DNA of 64,000 nt from Bacteroidales bacterium (GTDB lineage Bacteria; Bacteroidota; Bacteroidia; Bacteroidales; UBA932). The position numbers and the translations under genes were made by a program. The notes under the pieces were generated by a model that had not been told where the DNA came from, ran no database searches, and worked only from the letters and a program-made list of their open reading frames with translations. The DNA lies in contig JAFZOK010000024.1 of the NCBI GenBank assembly GCA_017550655.1, positions 372,001-436,000 on the forward strand. Direction: 5' to 3'. Shown in pieces: positions 8,370-18,361 of the stretch (position 1 is its first letter; each line of letters begins with the position of its first letter).

Positions 8370-9566
8370 ATGGAAAAGAGATTTGAACGTTTTTTGAATT
8401 TATCTGGCTCGGAGTTTCTTGACTTTCTCTATAATGAGCGTGACAGGGAAAGGAGTTATGATTCTTTTCACGGATGGAATAACTGGGTTCTAATTGGGGC
8501 GATCGTGACAATTAGCTGCTGGCTGTATCGTTTACTTGTGGTTTATCATTCTTCTTTAGATAACTATATTTTTTTGTGTTTCTTGAGTGCTTTGATGGCT
8601 TTCGGTTTGGGCCTTGGGCCATGGCTTATTTTATTCAGACAATCGAGGGGCATTGACTATTCAAGGATGAGGAAAAGGATAGATGTTTTTCCAGTGTTCT
8701 ACTATTCCTTTCTTTTATTATGCGCTTTAATCCTTATTATTTGCTTTCTTGTTTATGATGCAAAGTGTGGGATATCTGTCTTATGGAGCATAGTGTTTCT
8801 ATTTCATGGTTTATTTCTGCTGCTAGCACTTGTCTTTAAGGAAGACATTGTTCCTGCATATTATGTGGGTAATGCTCATCCTAGTGAAAAGTGGAACATT
8901 TTTGTATGTATAGTTTCTCCAATATTGCTCTCATTGACGGGATGGTATTCCGCATTTATGGGGAAGGGCTCATTTTTTAGTCATGAGTTTGAAGCTGCAA
9001 TTTGTATGGTTTCAATTGCCTTCCTTATATATGTTTTGATTAAGGTTAATCTTCATAGCAGGGCTTCACTGAGAATAGATAAAATAATTGACAACTATAT
9101 TTACTGTGGCTTTTCTGAGGAAGCAACTATCCGAGCCGTTTTTATTAATCGTGTGGGGTATGGTGTTCTTGATGTCTGTGAAGAGGAATTGCAGTCCTTA
9201 GAGGTTTTATTAGCCCAGTATGATGTTCAGACAAGAGATATGGAGACTAGTTATGAATCCTTAAAAGGTGGCGCAGAGATAGGTAACATCCAATTATTCC
9301 GTAACAAAGCTAACGTTACTATTCAGTATTTAGAAACATTATTGAAAAGAGTAGGTAAGCTAAACAATAAGTTGTCTAAAATTCTAGTTCAGGCGGAAAA
9401 ACTTAACATTAATCAAGATTTTTGTAATCTTACCCGTGATGTAATAGATAAGACTTCTCTTGCAATTTCGAGAGTGCAAGAATTTGTTGTGAGAATATCT
9501 GTTATGATAAGTGAAATAAAGTCTGAACGGGCCCAAGGGAAATATGAGAGAGATGGTTTGATATGA
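8370..9566 (+). CDS. Polytopic membrane protein with cytoplasmic coiled-coil tail
   Basis: A 398-residue protein of unrecognised family. The first 230 residues hold about six hydrophobic segments (roughly 40-60, 66-88, 108-128, 136-156, 176-195, 207-225). The last 170 residues are soluble and helical, with heptad-like leucines in L-E-V-L-L-A-Q-Y and L-E-T-L-L-K-R-V-G-K-L-N-N-K-L. It is AT-rich like the genes around it and lies within a cargo module ending in a putAbiC protein. A membrane-acting defence effector is possible, but there is no motif to prove it. Confidence 0.65.
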   Translation: MEKRFERFLNLSGSEFLDFLYNERDRERSYDSFHGWNNWVLIGAIVTISCWLYRLLVVYHSSLDNYIFLCFLSALMAFGLGLGPWLILFRQSRGIDYSRMRKRIDVFPVFYYSFLLLCALILIICFLVYDAKCGISVLWSIVFLFHGLFLLLALVFKEDIVPAYYVGNAHPSEKWNIFVCIVSPILLSLTGWYSAFMGKGSFFSHEFEAAICMVSIAFLIYVLIKVNLHSRASLRIDKIIDNYIYCGFSEEATIRAVFINRVGYGVLDVCEEELQSLEVLLAQYDVQTRDMETSYESLKGGAEIGNIQLFRNKANVTIQYLETLLKRVGKLNNKLSKILVQAEKLNINQDFCNLTRDVIDKTSLAISRVQEFVVRISVMISEIKSERAQGKYERDGLI

Positions 9567-9662
9567 TTTTCTTTCGAGTAATTTTATATTATTGTAGATT
9601 TGGACGCGAGTCATTCGTAAGAATGACATAAGATAGAAATGTTGACTTAGTTGGATTTAATT

Positions 9663-9953
9663 ATGAATGAAGTAATAGATGTCGCCTTTGCTGGCGCAAA
9701 GATAGCTTCCCGGAATAATGTGTCGACGAGCCTGATTGTTCATGGCTTGTCTGCGGGGTATAATATAGGACAGATTGCTCATTATCGCTATATGATTGCG
9801 GAATACCAGATGGCCGTAAGTAATGGGAATATTTCTGCTTACTTGAAAGAGTTGGAGCAGTATAAAAGGGAACTGACGAAACACACGGTGCTTTCTATAA
9901 TTGATGTGGTTAGTCTATTTTGTATTGGTTTTAACGGTTTGAATAGAAAGTAG
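9663..9953 (+). CDS. Small protein with glycine-rich and hydrophobic segments, unknown
   Basis: About 96 residues from the ATG at 9663; a TTG at 9651 is in frame but less likely. It begins M-N-E-V-I-D-V-A-F-A-G-A-K-I-A-S, and has a middle amphipathic segment (Y-R-Y-M-I-A-E-Y-Q-M-A-V) and a hydrophobic end (V-L-S-I-I-D-V-V-S-L-F-C-I-G-F). It looks like a small membrane-associated protein. No family is recognised. Confidence 0.45.
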   Translation: MNEVIDVAFAGAKIASRNNVSTSLIVHGLSAGYNIGQIAHYRYMIAEYQMAVSNGNISAYLKELEQYKRELTKHTVLSIIDVVSLFCIGFNGLNRK

Positions 9954-10035
9954 GTGGCTAGTGGAACTGGTAGTTATAGGAATGGTTAGGGGCACAGGCC
10001 GGTTATAAGTGTTTTTTACCAAATGTTTTAAAGAC

Positions 10036-10389
10036 ATGGGTGCTGAACAGGGATTAATAGAAAAGTTAATAGAACTCCTTGCAAAAAAGGATACAACTCC
10101 TGAAGAAAAGAAGGTTCAAGCGCTGATTAAAGCAGCATTGCTGAGTGATAACTTGATTGCCTTTATCAAGGAGTTTGAGGCTGCAACAAAAGGTTGGGGA
10201 AAGGTAAGATCGGAGACAGTAAAAGGTGTTGTTGAGTTTGCGCGTGCTAATAATGAACTTCAGATTAGGACGTTATACGGCAATGATGATAAGACAGAAT
10301 CTATCGTTGAACAAGAGAACAACCGACTGACTGTTGCTGAAGTGTGGGTATGTGGTACATTGTCTCGTTTGGGATTGTTGCAAGAATAG
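10036..10389 (+). CDS. Small soluble helical protein, unknown
   Basis: The ATG at 10036 gives 117 residues; a GTG nine codons upstream is less likely. The sequence is helical and charged (G-L-I-E-K-L-I-E-L-L-A-K-K-D-T-T-P-E-E-K-K near the start) and ends A-E-V-W-V-C-G-T-L-S-R-L-G-L-L-Q. No catalytic pattern is visible. It lies between the preceding small protein and the putAbiC protein. Confidence 0.5.
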   Translation: MGAEQGLIEKLIELLAKKDTTPEEKKVQALIKAALLSDNLIAFIKEFEAATKGWGKVRSETVKGVVEFARANNELQIRTLYGNDDKTESIVEQENNRLTVAEVWVCGTLSRLGLLQE

Positions 10390-10494
10390 GGGGGCATGCT
10401 GTTGTTTTTTGGGAGTATCTGATTTTTTTGCCACGGATTCTGTTTAATGTGTTAAGGAGTGCGGCGAAGGGGAATAGGAGTAGAATTTGTTTTT

Positions 10495-11523
10495 ATGAAA
10501 AAGCATAATAGTTTTTTTACTAAGATTCCATTAGCTTTCTGGCTGGTGATTTCTGTCTTAATTCTTTTCATTTGTGCTCTTCCAGTGTTATTTGTAAAGT
10601 TTAGCATAATTGATTTTACAAGTACAGGGCAGATAGGTGATACAATTGGAGGAATAATGGGGCCTTTTATCGCAATTTTGGCTGCATTACTAACTTTTAT
10701 TGCATTCTGGGCTCAATATGATGCAAATAAAGAGTTAATTAGAGAAAATGAAAGAAATCATTTTGAGAATCGTTTTTACAAAATGATGGATATTCATCTG
10801 GATAATACTAAAAGTTTAGCTACTGACAATAATAGTAATACTTCTGTTTTCAAAAAATGGTGTTCAGAAATCGAGAGTTACTACAAAAGCTTTACAATTC
10901 CTGGGTTGATAAATGAGTTTGAAGATTACGTGCAAAAAAAACTCAAAGATGAAGTTCATATGAGCGGATTCCTAAATTATGTAGATGGCTTGTTGAATGA
11001 TGACGAGACTCGATTTAAAGTTATATTTGATATTTGTTATTCATTGTTCTATACAGCGTCGGTTGTGCAATATATGCCGAAAGATGAACAAAGCGAGTAC
11101 ATTAATAATTTTGCTGTCCTGTATAATGCTTTTATGAGTGAAGAGAAATTCATTAAGTTGGATAATAGGTCGCCTAAGAATGAAATGTTAGGTCGTTATT
11201 ACAGGCACTTATACCAGATTATTTATTTGATTGACGATCAGCCTAATGATTTGTATCAAAAAAATAGTTGGCGAGAAGATTATTTTAATTTGTTACGTTC
11301 ACAAATGTCAGATTATGAGCAATTACTTCTATATTATCACTCACAATCATCTTTTGGAGAAAAATGGGATAAGTCAAACTATATTGAAAAGTATTATTTG
11401 ATTAAAAACATACCATTGGAATCAATTCATATATCAGCAGGCATTCCCCCAATTCAGCGGTATAGTAAAGTAATTAAGGAATTAGAATCAAGAGGTAAAC
11501 AATTCTTTGATGTGGTTGTTTGA
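10495..11523 (+). CDS. putAbiC-type phage abortive infection membrane protein
   Basis: The ATG at 10495 gives 342 residues; the upstream in-frame start would only add polar residues before the membrane helices. Two transmembrane segments (about 13-35 and 53-74) enclose G-Q-I-G-D-T-I-G-G-I-M-G-P, then F-W-A-Q-Y-D-A-N-K-E and E-N-R-F-Y-K-M-M-D-I-H. This layout marks the family called putative phage abortive infection protein (putAbiC, PF16872). The 250-residue cytoplasmic tail is helical. The family is named by similarity to lactococcal Abi proteins; the mechanism is unknown. It is the last gene of this cargo module. Confidence 0.75.
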   Translation: MKKHNSFFTKIPLAFWLVISVLILFICALPVLFVKFSIIDFTSTGQIGDTIGGIMGPFIAILAALLTFIAFWAQYDANKELIRENERNHFENRFYKMMDIHLDNTKSLATDNNSNTSVFKKWCSEIESYYKSFTIPGLINEFEDYVQKKLKDEVHMSGFLNYVDGLLNDDETRFKVIFDICYSLFYTASVVQYMPKDEQSEYINNFAVLYNAFMSEEKFIKLDNRSPKNEMLGRYYRHLYQIIYLIDDQPNDLYQKNSWREDYFNLLRSQMSDYEQLLLYYHSQSSFGEKWDKSNYIEKYYLIKNIPLESIHISAGIPPIQRYSKVIKELESRGKQFFDVVV

Positions 11524-11579
11524 GTATAAAAGTGGATGTTTAATATTCAATCGCTGAGGAAGAGAATTGTCATCTGAGA

Positions 11580-11964
11580 AGATTGATTAAGAGATACTGG
11601 ATAGGTTGACTGAGCAGGCAAAGGCATCGCCGAGGCTCAGGATGAACCTGGGTTTCAGGAATTCTGCTGAGGATATGTTGCAGAGGATGCTGAATGCCAT
11701 AGCGCCGGGAACGGTGATGCCTATCCACAGGCATAGGACATCGTCAGAGACAGTGGTGTGCGTGCGTGGCATTTCGAGGTGTATCTGTATGATGAGTCGG
11801 GTGCACTGGTGGAGACGGTGGATATGGTGCCTGGAGGCAATGTGCTGAACGTGCCTGCGATGCAGTGGCACAGTTTGAAAGGCCTGGAGAGCGGAACGGT
11901 GCTGCTGGAGTGCAAGGATGGACAGTGGGAGCCGCTGGGGGAGGGGGATGTGATGAGGTCTTAG
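11580..11964 (+). pseudogene. WbuC-like cupin pseudogene 2
   Basis: The sequence follows the intact cupin at 7242 along its whole length but carries at least two lesions. The third codon of the expected I-D-K-E-L-L start is TAA (in ATTGATTAAGAG), and one G is lost in the R-G-H-F motif near 11770, so the first half (to M-P-I-H-R-H) and the second half (F-E-V-Y-L-Y-D...W-E-P-L-G-E) lie in different frames. The ATCGCTGAG leader is at 11550-11558. Bases 11965-12149 hold a short frame reading V-G-S-S-K-T-F-D-E-I-D of unknown origin and otherwise nothing recognisable. Confidence 0.8.
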
Positions 11965-12149
11965 ATTGTAGAGGCTTACGATCTGGTGGGGTCGTCCAAG
12001 ACCTTTGACGAGATTGATTAATGGTACAGGGTTCATCAAGATGATAGATTTAAAAGCTTTACGATAAATGGATGGATATCATATTGAATACATTGAAGAA
12101 ACGATGATTATTAGAAGTTTGACATAGCGGGATAATAAAAGATTGCAAT

Positions 12150-13349
12150 ATGAGAGTAATATCAGTAATAAACGATGGACTGCTTCAGGCAACAAACGCA
12201 TTGCTTGAAATGACCATTGGTGAGTATCTTGACATAGGATTAAGAATACTCCATAATAACAAATACCAAAGAAAAAGGGTGAGCAGGTCTTCCTCGGTTT
12301 ATTCATTGTTAAATGAAGATATGAAGAAGTTATGTTCAATCCCTACTATTGTGTTGGCATTTACCGATGAAGCTCAAGGCATTCATTTGCAAGAGGACAT
12401 GTCTGCAGAGGAATTGATGAGATGCCTAAATAGCGATAGTTTAATTATCTTAGACGGACTTCAACGTACTTATACGATGAAGGATGTAAATTCTGATTTA
12501 TTGTTCCCCGAAGAAGACAAAAGGCGTTTCAGAGAGCATACAATCAGAATAGAAGTTTACTGTGGTTTGTCTAAAACGGGTGTACTTTATAGGATGCTTA
12601 CTCTTAACACTGGACAAACGCCAATGTCTAAGAGGCACGAAATAGAAATACTTTATTCTAGTTATCGAGAGAGGAACTTAGACGGCATTAGTTTTAATAC
12701 ACAAGTTGATACGAATAATGAACCAGGTATTGACGTTTATGATTTTGATAATGCAATTGAAGGATTCAATTCTTTCTTAGAGTCTGATGAATCTCCAATG
12801 GATCGTTTCGATATTTTGGATGTCATACAAAGGATGGAAAAAATAACAGAAGATAATTATCAAAAAGACTTATTCGAATATTACATAAACTCGTACAATA
12901 GTCTGGCTCATCATATTTACGAACAGACAAACCACTGGGTAATCAGCAGCGAAGAAAAAAGAGACTTAGGCAGCATTTATGCTAAGGATATTCCTGCATT
13001 TTTCAACAAGGCACAAACGATGTCCGCTTTTGGTGCTGCTTTGGGGAAAATCCTCTGGGATAAATCAGACCGTGGTTTTGGTAATATCTCAGACAGAATT
13101 AAGAATGTACGGTTTAGCGGAATACCCAATGAAGCTATACTGATGATGCAGAAGATGCTTAAGGTCGTGAGGGAAGGTGCGAAAAAAATTGGTGTATCCC
13201 AGCGTTTGTACTTGAAGTTCTTCTTCTTGAATTTATTGACTGAAGGAAGCGAGACCTACTTATTAGTTGAATCTTCTATTGATAAGGCAAAAATAGATTA
13301 CGACCATGCAATTATCATACAACCACGAAAGGAAAGCCTTTTTGATTAA
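12150..13349 (+). CDS. DGQHR-like (DndB/DUF262-type) domain protein
   Basis: A 399-residue protein. The segment S-L-I-I-L-D-G-L-Q-R-T (residues 97-107) fits the D-G-x-(Q/H)-R motif of DndB/DGQHR and DUF262/ParB-like proteins, here D102-G103-L104-Q105-R106. It is followed by M-L-T-L-N-T-G-Q-T-P-M-S, as in those families, where the conserved Asn-Thr-Gly-Q stretch lines the same pocket. The C-terminal half is helical. Proteins with this fold occur in DNA-modification and restriction systems. Its last 44 bases overlap the next gene, so the two are almost certainly co-translated partners. Confidence 0.6.
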   Translation: MRVISVINDGLLQATNALLEMTIGEYLDIGLRILHNNKYQRKRVSRSSSVYSLLNEDMKKLCSIPTIVLAFTDEAQGIHLQEDMSAEELMRCLNSDSLIILDGLQRTYTMKDVNSDLLFPEEDKRRFREHTIRIEVYCGLSKTGVLYRMLTLNTGQTPMSKRHEIEILYSSYRERNLDGISFNTQVDTNNEPGIDVYDFDNAIEGFNSFLESDESPMDRFDILDVIQRMEKITEDNYQKDLFEYYINSYNSLAHHIYEQTNHWVISSEEKRDLGSIYAKDIPAFFNKAQTMSAFGAALGKILWDKSDRGFGNISDRIKNVRFSGIPNEAILMMQKMLKVVREGAKKIGVSQRLYLKFFFLNLLTEGSETYLLVESSIDKAKIDYDHAIIIQPRKESLFD

Positions 13350-14385
13350 GGATGGTGAAGAAGAGTTGTGCCCTGTTGACTTCAAGTTTTCTGACCTTGA
13401 CCATGAGGGGAAAGTTATAACTATAGAGGAGGCGGAAAACTATAACTTTGCAGAATATTATAAAAATGATGTAAAAGAATTGGCCTACAGAACAACCAAT
13501 GTGAATGTAGGAGCTGGCGGAGGCGCACCGCAGCGAATAGGGTGGATGTTGCCCATTTCCATGTTGACAACAGAAGATGAAGATACTCTTGAAAAAGAGC
13601 ATGTTAATCAATATGTGTTTTTTGCATATTGTTATTTGCTTCGTAAAGATGAAATCGAGGGTGAACTGATAAATGGAAAGAACTTTGATGAAGTTCTAAC
13701 TAAAAAGTATCCTAATGGTTGCTTGTTGGTTGTAAACAATGATAGAATGCCCAATGGCATTTCGTTAAAGAGTCTGGAACTATCCTTGGCTCGGAATGGT
13801 TTTTTTTCTAAACCAACGGGATATGCAAATCCATTAATCAGTGAAAATGGCGACTTAAACCTTATTCCTGCCACTGAGGTGTTGAACCCAGACAATACGT
13901 ATGTAGATAGTTATATTGATACTTACCTTAGTCAATATGCATACAACTCAAATCCTTTTATACGATTCTTCTATCTGTACCAACTAGTCGAGGTTTTATT
14001 AGATAAGGAAATGATTGAGATATTGAAAGATTTTATCTACTTGTTGGAACACACTAAAACTTCATATAGAACAGCAGAGACTGCGCTTCAGAAGCATACA
14101 GAGTCTGAACGATTTTATAGAATTGTACAGAATTCGGGTCTGAATGTGGCAAATTATGCTGAGTTTGATAATTTGTGCTATACTTTTCTCAATTTGGGTG
14201 AAGGTGAGGATAGGAAACCAAACCCGGAAAGTATTTATCAAGTGAGGAATCATATCGTTCACAGATTTAGAAAGGCAGCGAGTGACGAAGCTGCGGTTAA
14301 ATCTATTTGTGATCATTTAGAGCTCTATCTTTATGATTTGTTGATTTGCTATAAGAAGCCGAAAGTGAATAGGCCTGTGGAATAA
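13306..14385 (+). CDS. Protein with C-terminal HEPN-like RNase motif
   Basis: A 359-residue partner of the preceding gene (44-base overlap). The first 100 residues include a glycine-rich loop G-A-G-G-G-A-P-Q-R. The last 150 residues are helical and end with Y-Q-V-R-N-H-I-V-H-R-F, where R314-N315...H319 matches the R-x4-H signature of HEPN ribonucleases and abortive-infection effectors. The HEPN assignment rests on that motif and the helical surroundings only. Together with the DGQxR protein this may be a two-gene sensor and effector, or a front part of the STAND cluster that begins 49 bases downstream. Confidence 0.55.
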   Translation: MQLSYNHERKAFLIKDGEEELCPVDFKFSDLDHEGKVITIEEAENYNFAEYYKNDVKELAYRTTNVNVGAGGGAPQRIGWMLPISMLTTEDEDTLEKEHVNQYVFFAYCYLLRKDEIEGELINGKNFDEVLTKKYPNGCLLVVNNDRMPNGISLKSLELSLARNGFFSKPTGYANPLISENGDLNLIPATEVLNPDNTYVDSYIDTYLSQYAYNSNPFIRFFYLYQLVEVLLDKEMIEILKDFIYLLEHTKTSYRTAETALQKHTESERFYRIVQNSGLNVANYAEFDNLCYTFLNLGEGEDRKPNPESIYQVRNHIVHRFRKAASDEAAVKSICDHLELYLYDLLICYKKPKVNRPVE

Positions 14386-14434
14386 AGGACGGATTGTAGT
14401 AATAGTTCGTTTAACGTATGATTGACTTTGTTTT

Positions 14435-17400
14435 ATGGAGAAACGTGTGATTAACCAGAACGGTCCAAAACCTCTTTATGTAGAGAAGAATAATGGTATC
14501 ATCTATGTAGGTGACTACCTAGAAGAGGCCAGCTCTGCATTCAAGGACGGCTCATTTGAGTTATATGAGTATGCTCCCAAGATCGACCCGCCGTTGAAGA
14601 GACCCGAAGTGGGACTGCTGAAAGAATGGTTGGCTCAAGAAGCATTATCAGAAAGCTCTTCAAGGTTAGCCTTACTTTACGGAAAGGCAGGAATCGGAAA
14701 GTCTGTAGTAATGCATGACTTATTGGTGGAGCTTCAGACGAATCCTGACTATTTGGTTCTTGGGCTAAAATCTGACCAGATAGAATTCGTCGATACGAAT
14801 GAGTTGAGCCGTAGTCTTCATTTGGCTCAGCCTCTTGAGGTGGTCGTAAAAGAGATGGCCCAACAGTATAAGAGAGTGGTTTTGCTGATAGACCAGATAG
14901 ATGCTTTGTCTTTGTCTCTGTCATCAAACCGAACCCCTTTACGTTCGCTGCTGAAGCTAATTAGAAAGATACAACTTATTCCTAATGTCGGGATTATAAT
15001 ATCTTGCCGTCCATACGATTTGGAATATGACCCGTTGCTTGACAATCTTAATATCAAGCAGAAATGGGAATTAAAGGAGTTCAGTAAGGAACAGGTGTTG
15101 CAGGTGCTTAAAGCACACCAAATCAAGGATCGTCTAAACGATAATTTAATTCGGTTTTTGGGAAATCCGCTGCATTTGTATCTTTTCTTGAAAATACGGC
15201 CGGAAGAACTGCTCACAGACCCTTTGTCAACTGATTTGTTGTACCATCAGCTGTGGAGAAAGTATGTAACTGACGATAGTGAGAGAAAGGTGGATAAACA
15301 GCGGCTTTTGGCACTGCTGGATGCGCTTGTGACTACGATGTATGACAGGCAGGAGCTATCGGTACATATAAGGACGTATGAGACAGAATATAGTACAGAG
15401 CTACAGTATTTGTTCACGAACGAGATTCTTTTGCTCAGCAAAAGCGGTCAAATACAGTTCTTCCATCAAACCTTGTTTGACTATGTTTATGCCCGCCGTT
15501 TTACGGAGAAAGGCCTTAACCTATTGGATGTATTGAAAACGCAGCATCAAGGTCTGTTCTTGCGTGCGGCTGTAAAGAGTATTTTGACATTTCAGAGGGA
15601 ACAAAACACTAAAGAATATATCAAAACAATAGGCCAATTGCTTTATGCAAAGGATGAAAACGGTAAGGACATCTACCGTTATCACTTGAAGTCTTTGGCT
15701 CTGAGCAATATGGCTTACTTTGAAAGACCTTTGCCAGAAGAACTGATTTTTATATCGCGAAAAGTTTTTATGGATAAGGTTTATATGAATGTGCTCTTCG
15801 AATCAATATATACCCCCCATTGGTTCAATGCTATTTGGTGTATAATAGATGAGACAGGGGGATGGAAGGCATTAGACAAGGATTATAAGGAAAAAGCAAT
15901 GCAGATGTGCAGAAGGACACTTTGGCTGGCTACCGAAGATGTGCTCGCTACTGTTGAACGGGAACTTGACTGTCAAAATACTGAGGATTGCAAGTATTTG
16001 GCCGACTTGTTGGAATACTATGAGCTTAACTGTGGGAGTGAGAGGCTGATTGGTTTTTATAATAAGCTTGTGAAGAGCAGACTACCCTTGGAGCATATTC
16101 ACTTATTGAAGAACATAATGAGGGATAATCCTGCATTTGTTTGCCAGGAATTGAAGGAGAATATGCGACTCCAATTGGCAGAGAAAGAGACTAAGTATAT
16201 TCATCGGATAGGTTTCAGCCACGAGGTGGAAAACCTGTATGAAGAACTTTTGAAAAACCATCACGATGAAGGGGTCCAGTTGTTGGTTGATATTCTAACG
16301 ATGGTCTATGAAAAGACCAAGTTTAGATTAGAAGGAGCAGAAATATACAATTCTTCAGAGTTCTTCAGTTTCCAAAAGACCACGGGTGGCCATTTTGTGA
16401 ACAACTTTGTAGAAGACGCAGCAAATATACTTATAGACGATTTCTTGAGCCGCATCGATGACGAAAAGACGAAGCACTACATTATGTCATTCTGCAAGAG
16501 TGAACATGAAGTTTTTGTATTCATTGCGCTGTACGTCTTTACCGAACGTCCTGAGAAGTTCAAAGATGAGGTGTATGACATCATAATGAACAGGTCGGTT
16601 CTGTCAAATGCTCCAAGCTGGGTGGAATATCAGACAGTTGAGGCACTTGAAAAGTCATGGGGGGGGATGAGCGATGAACAGAAGAAAGCGATTATCGATA
16701 GGATTCTGGCAATTGATGATCTGGGAGAACACCTGCTATTTAAGGATGCCGTTGAGATGAGACTGCAATATGGGCATCCCCTCTTGGATGTTGACTTGCA
16801 TAAAGGAAAGGCTCTTGAAATAATTCCAATAGATGAGTTGAGAAGGCTGTCGTGGTTTGCCTACCAAGAGCGTCAGCGAATAGACAGGAAATTCAACTCG
16901 AAGCGTTTGAAAAACAGTAAGCCGTCAAGTATGTCTTCACATTCCGGATGGACTTCCTTGAGGGAAGACCAGGGGCTGAAGATGAACAATGAAACGTGGC
17001 TGAATTCAATGCGTGCCTATGACAAGAACCCCTTTGAATGGGATAAGCCATCATTAACAGGACAGTGCCATCTTTTTAGGAATGTCGTCAGCAAGGAGCC
17101 GGATAAGTTCTTAGAACTCATTCACGAGGCTATAAAAGATGATTGTATTCTGCTGGCTTATCCGCAGGCAGGGATGCAGGGGCTTCTTGATGCCGGGCGT
17201 AAAGACGAGGCAATGCAAGTATTGAAGGGAATACTGGAAGTGATTGGTTATGATGTAAACTCAACAGTTCGTGGATTCAGTTTACATTCATTGTTGTTTG
17301 CCCTTAATGATATTGCCAAGACCGGACCTGTACCGGAGATTGTCTTTGCATTGTTCTGTAACACGGTCCTGAATGCCAAAGAGCCAGAAGAAGATACTCA

Positions 17401-18361
17401 TCAAGCTGAGAAAGACGTTTATAACGTAGGGATGAATCAGTCAAGGGGGAATGCCGGCTATATGCTTGTAGAGTGCGCAAGAGAGGAAAAATATGGGGAG
17501 CGAATTTTCAGCACCTTTGAGCAAATTGCAGAGACCTCCTCTGTGTATACCAGGGGAGCAATCCTTCTGAATATGGCAGCGCTAAACTTTGTGGATAAAG
17601 ATAGGAATGTTAGACTATTCAAAAAACTCTTATATGACTATAATCCGAGACTAATGGCGATGCCGGTCCACAATTATAATCCTTTGGTTTATTTCGTTAA
17701 TTATGCAGCTAGCGAGCTGATGGATTTTTTCCAGCATGCGGCAGATTGTCCTGAATGTTACCGGGAGCAAGTGATAATACTGTGGCTGGCATGGTCACAT
17801 AATAACCACGACGAACGTATTAAAGTGCTTCTGGACAAGATGTGTGATAACAGTGAGGATGCGAGAATCTCCTTGATGGAATTCTTTTGTACACTGAACG
17901 AGAAGATTGGCGAGGATGCCGTCTGTTATATCATACACTTTATGGCTAAGCAATTTGACTCGCCAAGGATGGGGGAAGTATGCGATAATCTTTTCCACTA
18001 CACAAAGAATTGGCCGGAGGACGTTACTCGAAGAGTGGCCGAGGCGTATGTTTCTTCCCCGCTGAGCAAACACAAGACAAGAACGTTTATCGGTTTTCTG
18101 GCAGGATATGCCATCGTCAACCCAATACAGACACTCATTTGGCTGGAGCTGGTAATGGGGGACAACATCCCAAACGAATACCATACTTGGAGCAATGTTG
18201 TCGATGTGATTATTCAGTCATATAACGGTATCAAGCAATTTAATGATATCAGTTGTCAAGATGCGTTGGAAAACGCGATGGACCTGATAGATACCATTAT
18301 GCAGAATCCGAGCAACAAGAATCTTATCGGCAACTTTATCAATAAGTTGGATAATGAATAG
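14435..18361 (+). CDS. STAND-type NTPase with N-terminal signalling motif
   Basis: A 1,308-residue protein. Residues 6-26 carry I-N-Q-N-G-P-K-P-L-Y-V-E-K-N-N-G, the motif also found in the next two genes. The ATPase follows: Walker A G-K-A-G-I-G-K-S (83-90), Walker B V-V-L-L-I-D-Q-I-D (148-156), an S-C-R-P sensor-like segment (about 193-196), and a winged-helix part ending F-F-H-Q-T-L-F-D-Y-V-Y-A-R-R-F. The last 950 residues are helical repeats, the usual ligand-sensing part of STAND/NLR-like proteins. It overlaps the TIR gene by 8 bases. By analogy with bacterial NLR-like defence proteins, it would oligomerise on sensing a trigger and recruit effectors through its N-terminal motif; that is inference. 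Confidence 0.8.
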   Translation: MEKRVINQNGPKPLYVEKNNGIIYVGDYLEEASSAFKDGSFELYEYAPKIDPPLKRPEVGLLKEWLAQEALSESSSRLALLYGKAGIGKSVVMHDLLVELQTNPDYLVLGLKSDQIEFVDTNELSRSLHLAQPLEVVVKEMAQQYKRVVLLIDQIDALSLSLSSNRTPLRSLLKLIRKIQLIPNVGIIISCRPYDLEYDPLLDNLNIKQKWELKEFSKEQVLQVLKAHQIKDRLNDNLIRFLGNPLHLYLFLKIRPEELLTDPLSTDLLYHQLWRKYVTDDSERKVDKQRLLALLDALVTTMYDRQELSVHIRTYETEYSTELQYLFTNEILLLSKSGQIQFFHQTLFDYVYARRFTEKGLNLLDVLKTQHQGLFLRAAVKSILTFQREQNTKEYIKTIGQLLYAKDENGKDIYRYHLKSLALSNMAYFERPLPEELIFISRKVFMDKVYMNVLFESIYTPHWFNAIWCIIDETGGWKALDKDYKEKAMQMCRRTLWLATEDVLATVERELDCQNTEDCKYLADLLEYYELNCGSERLIGFYNKLVKSRLPLEHIHLLKNIMRDNPAFVCQELKENMRLQLAEKETKYIHRIGFSHEVENLYEELLKNHHDEGVQLLVDILTMVYEKTKFRLEGAEIYNSSEFFSFQKTTGGHFVNNFVEDAANILIDDFLSRIDDEKTKHYIMSFCKSEHEVFVFIALYVFTERPEKFKDEVYDIIMNRSVLSNAPSWVEYQTVEALEKSWGGMSDEQKKAIIDRILAIDDLGEHLLFKDAVEMRLQYGHPLLDVDLHKGKALEIIPIDELRRLSWFAYQERQRIDRKFNSKRLKNSKPSSMSSHSGWTSLREDQGLKMNNETWLNSMRAYDKNPFEWDKPSLTGQCHLFRNVVSKEPDKFLELIHEAIKDDCILLAYPQAGMQGLLDAGRKDEAMQVLKGILEVIGYDVNSTVRGFSLHSLLFALNDIAKTGPVPEIVFALFCNTVLNAKEPEEDTHQAEKDVYNVGMNQSRGNAGYMLVECAREEKYGERIFSTFEQIAETSSVYTRGAILLNMAALNFVDKDRNVRLFKKLLYDYNPRLMAMPVHNYNPLVYFVNYAASELMDFFQHAADCPECYREQVIILWLAWSHNNHDERIKVLLDKMCDNSEDARISLMEFFCTLNEKIGEDAVCYIIHFMAKQFDSPRMGEVCDNLFHYTKNWPEDVTRRVAEAYVSSPLSKHKTRTFIGFLAGYAIVNPIQTLIWLELVMGDNIPNEYHTWSNVVDVIIQSYNGIKQFNDISCQDALENAMDLIDTIMQNPSNKNLIGNFINKLDNE

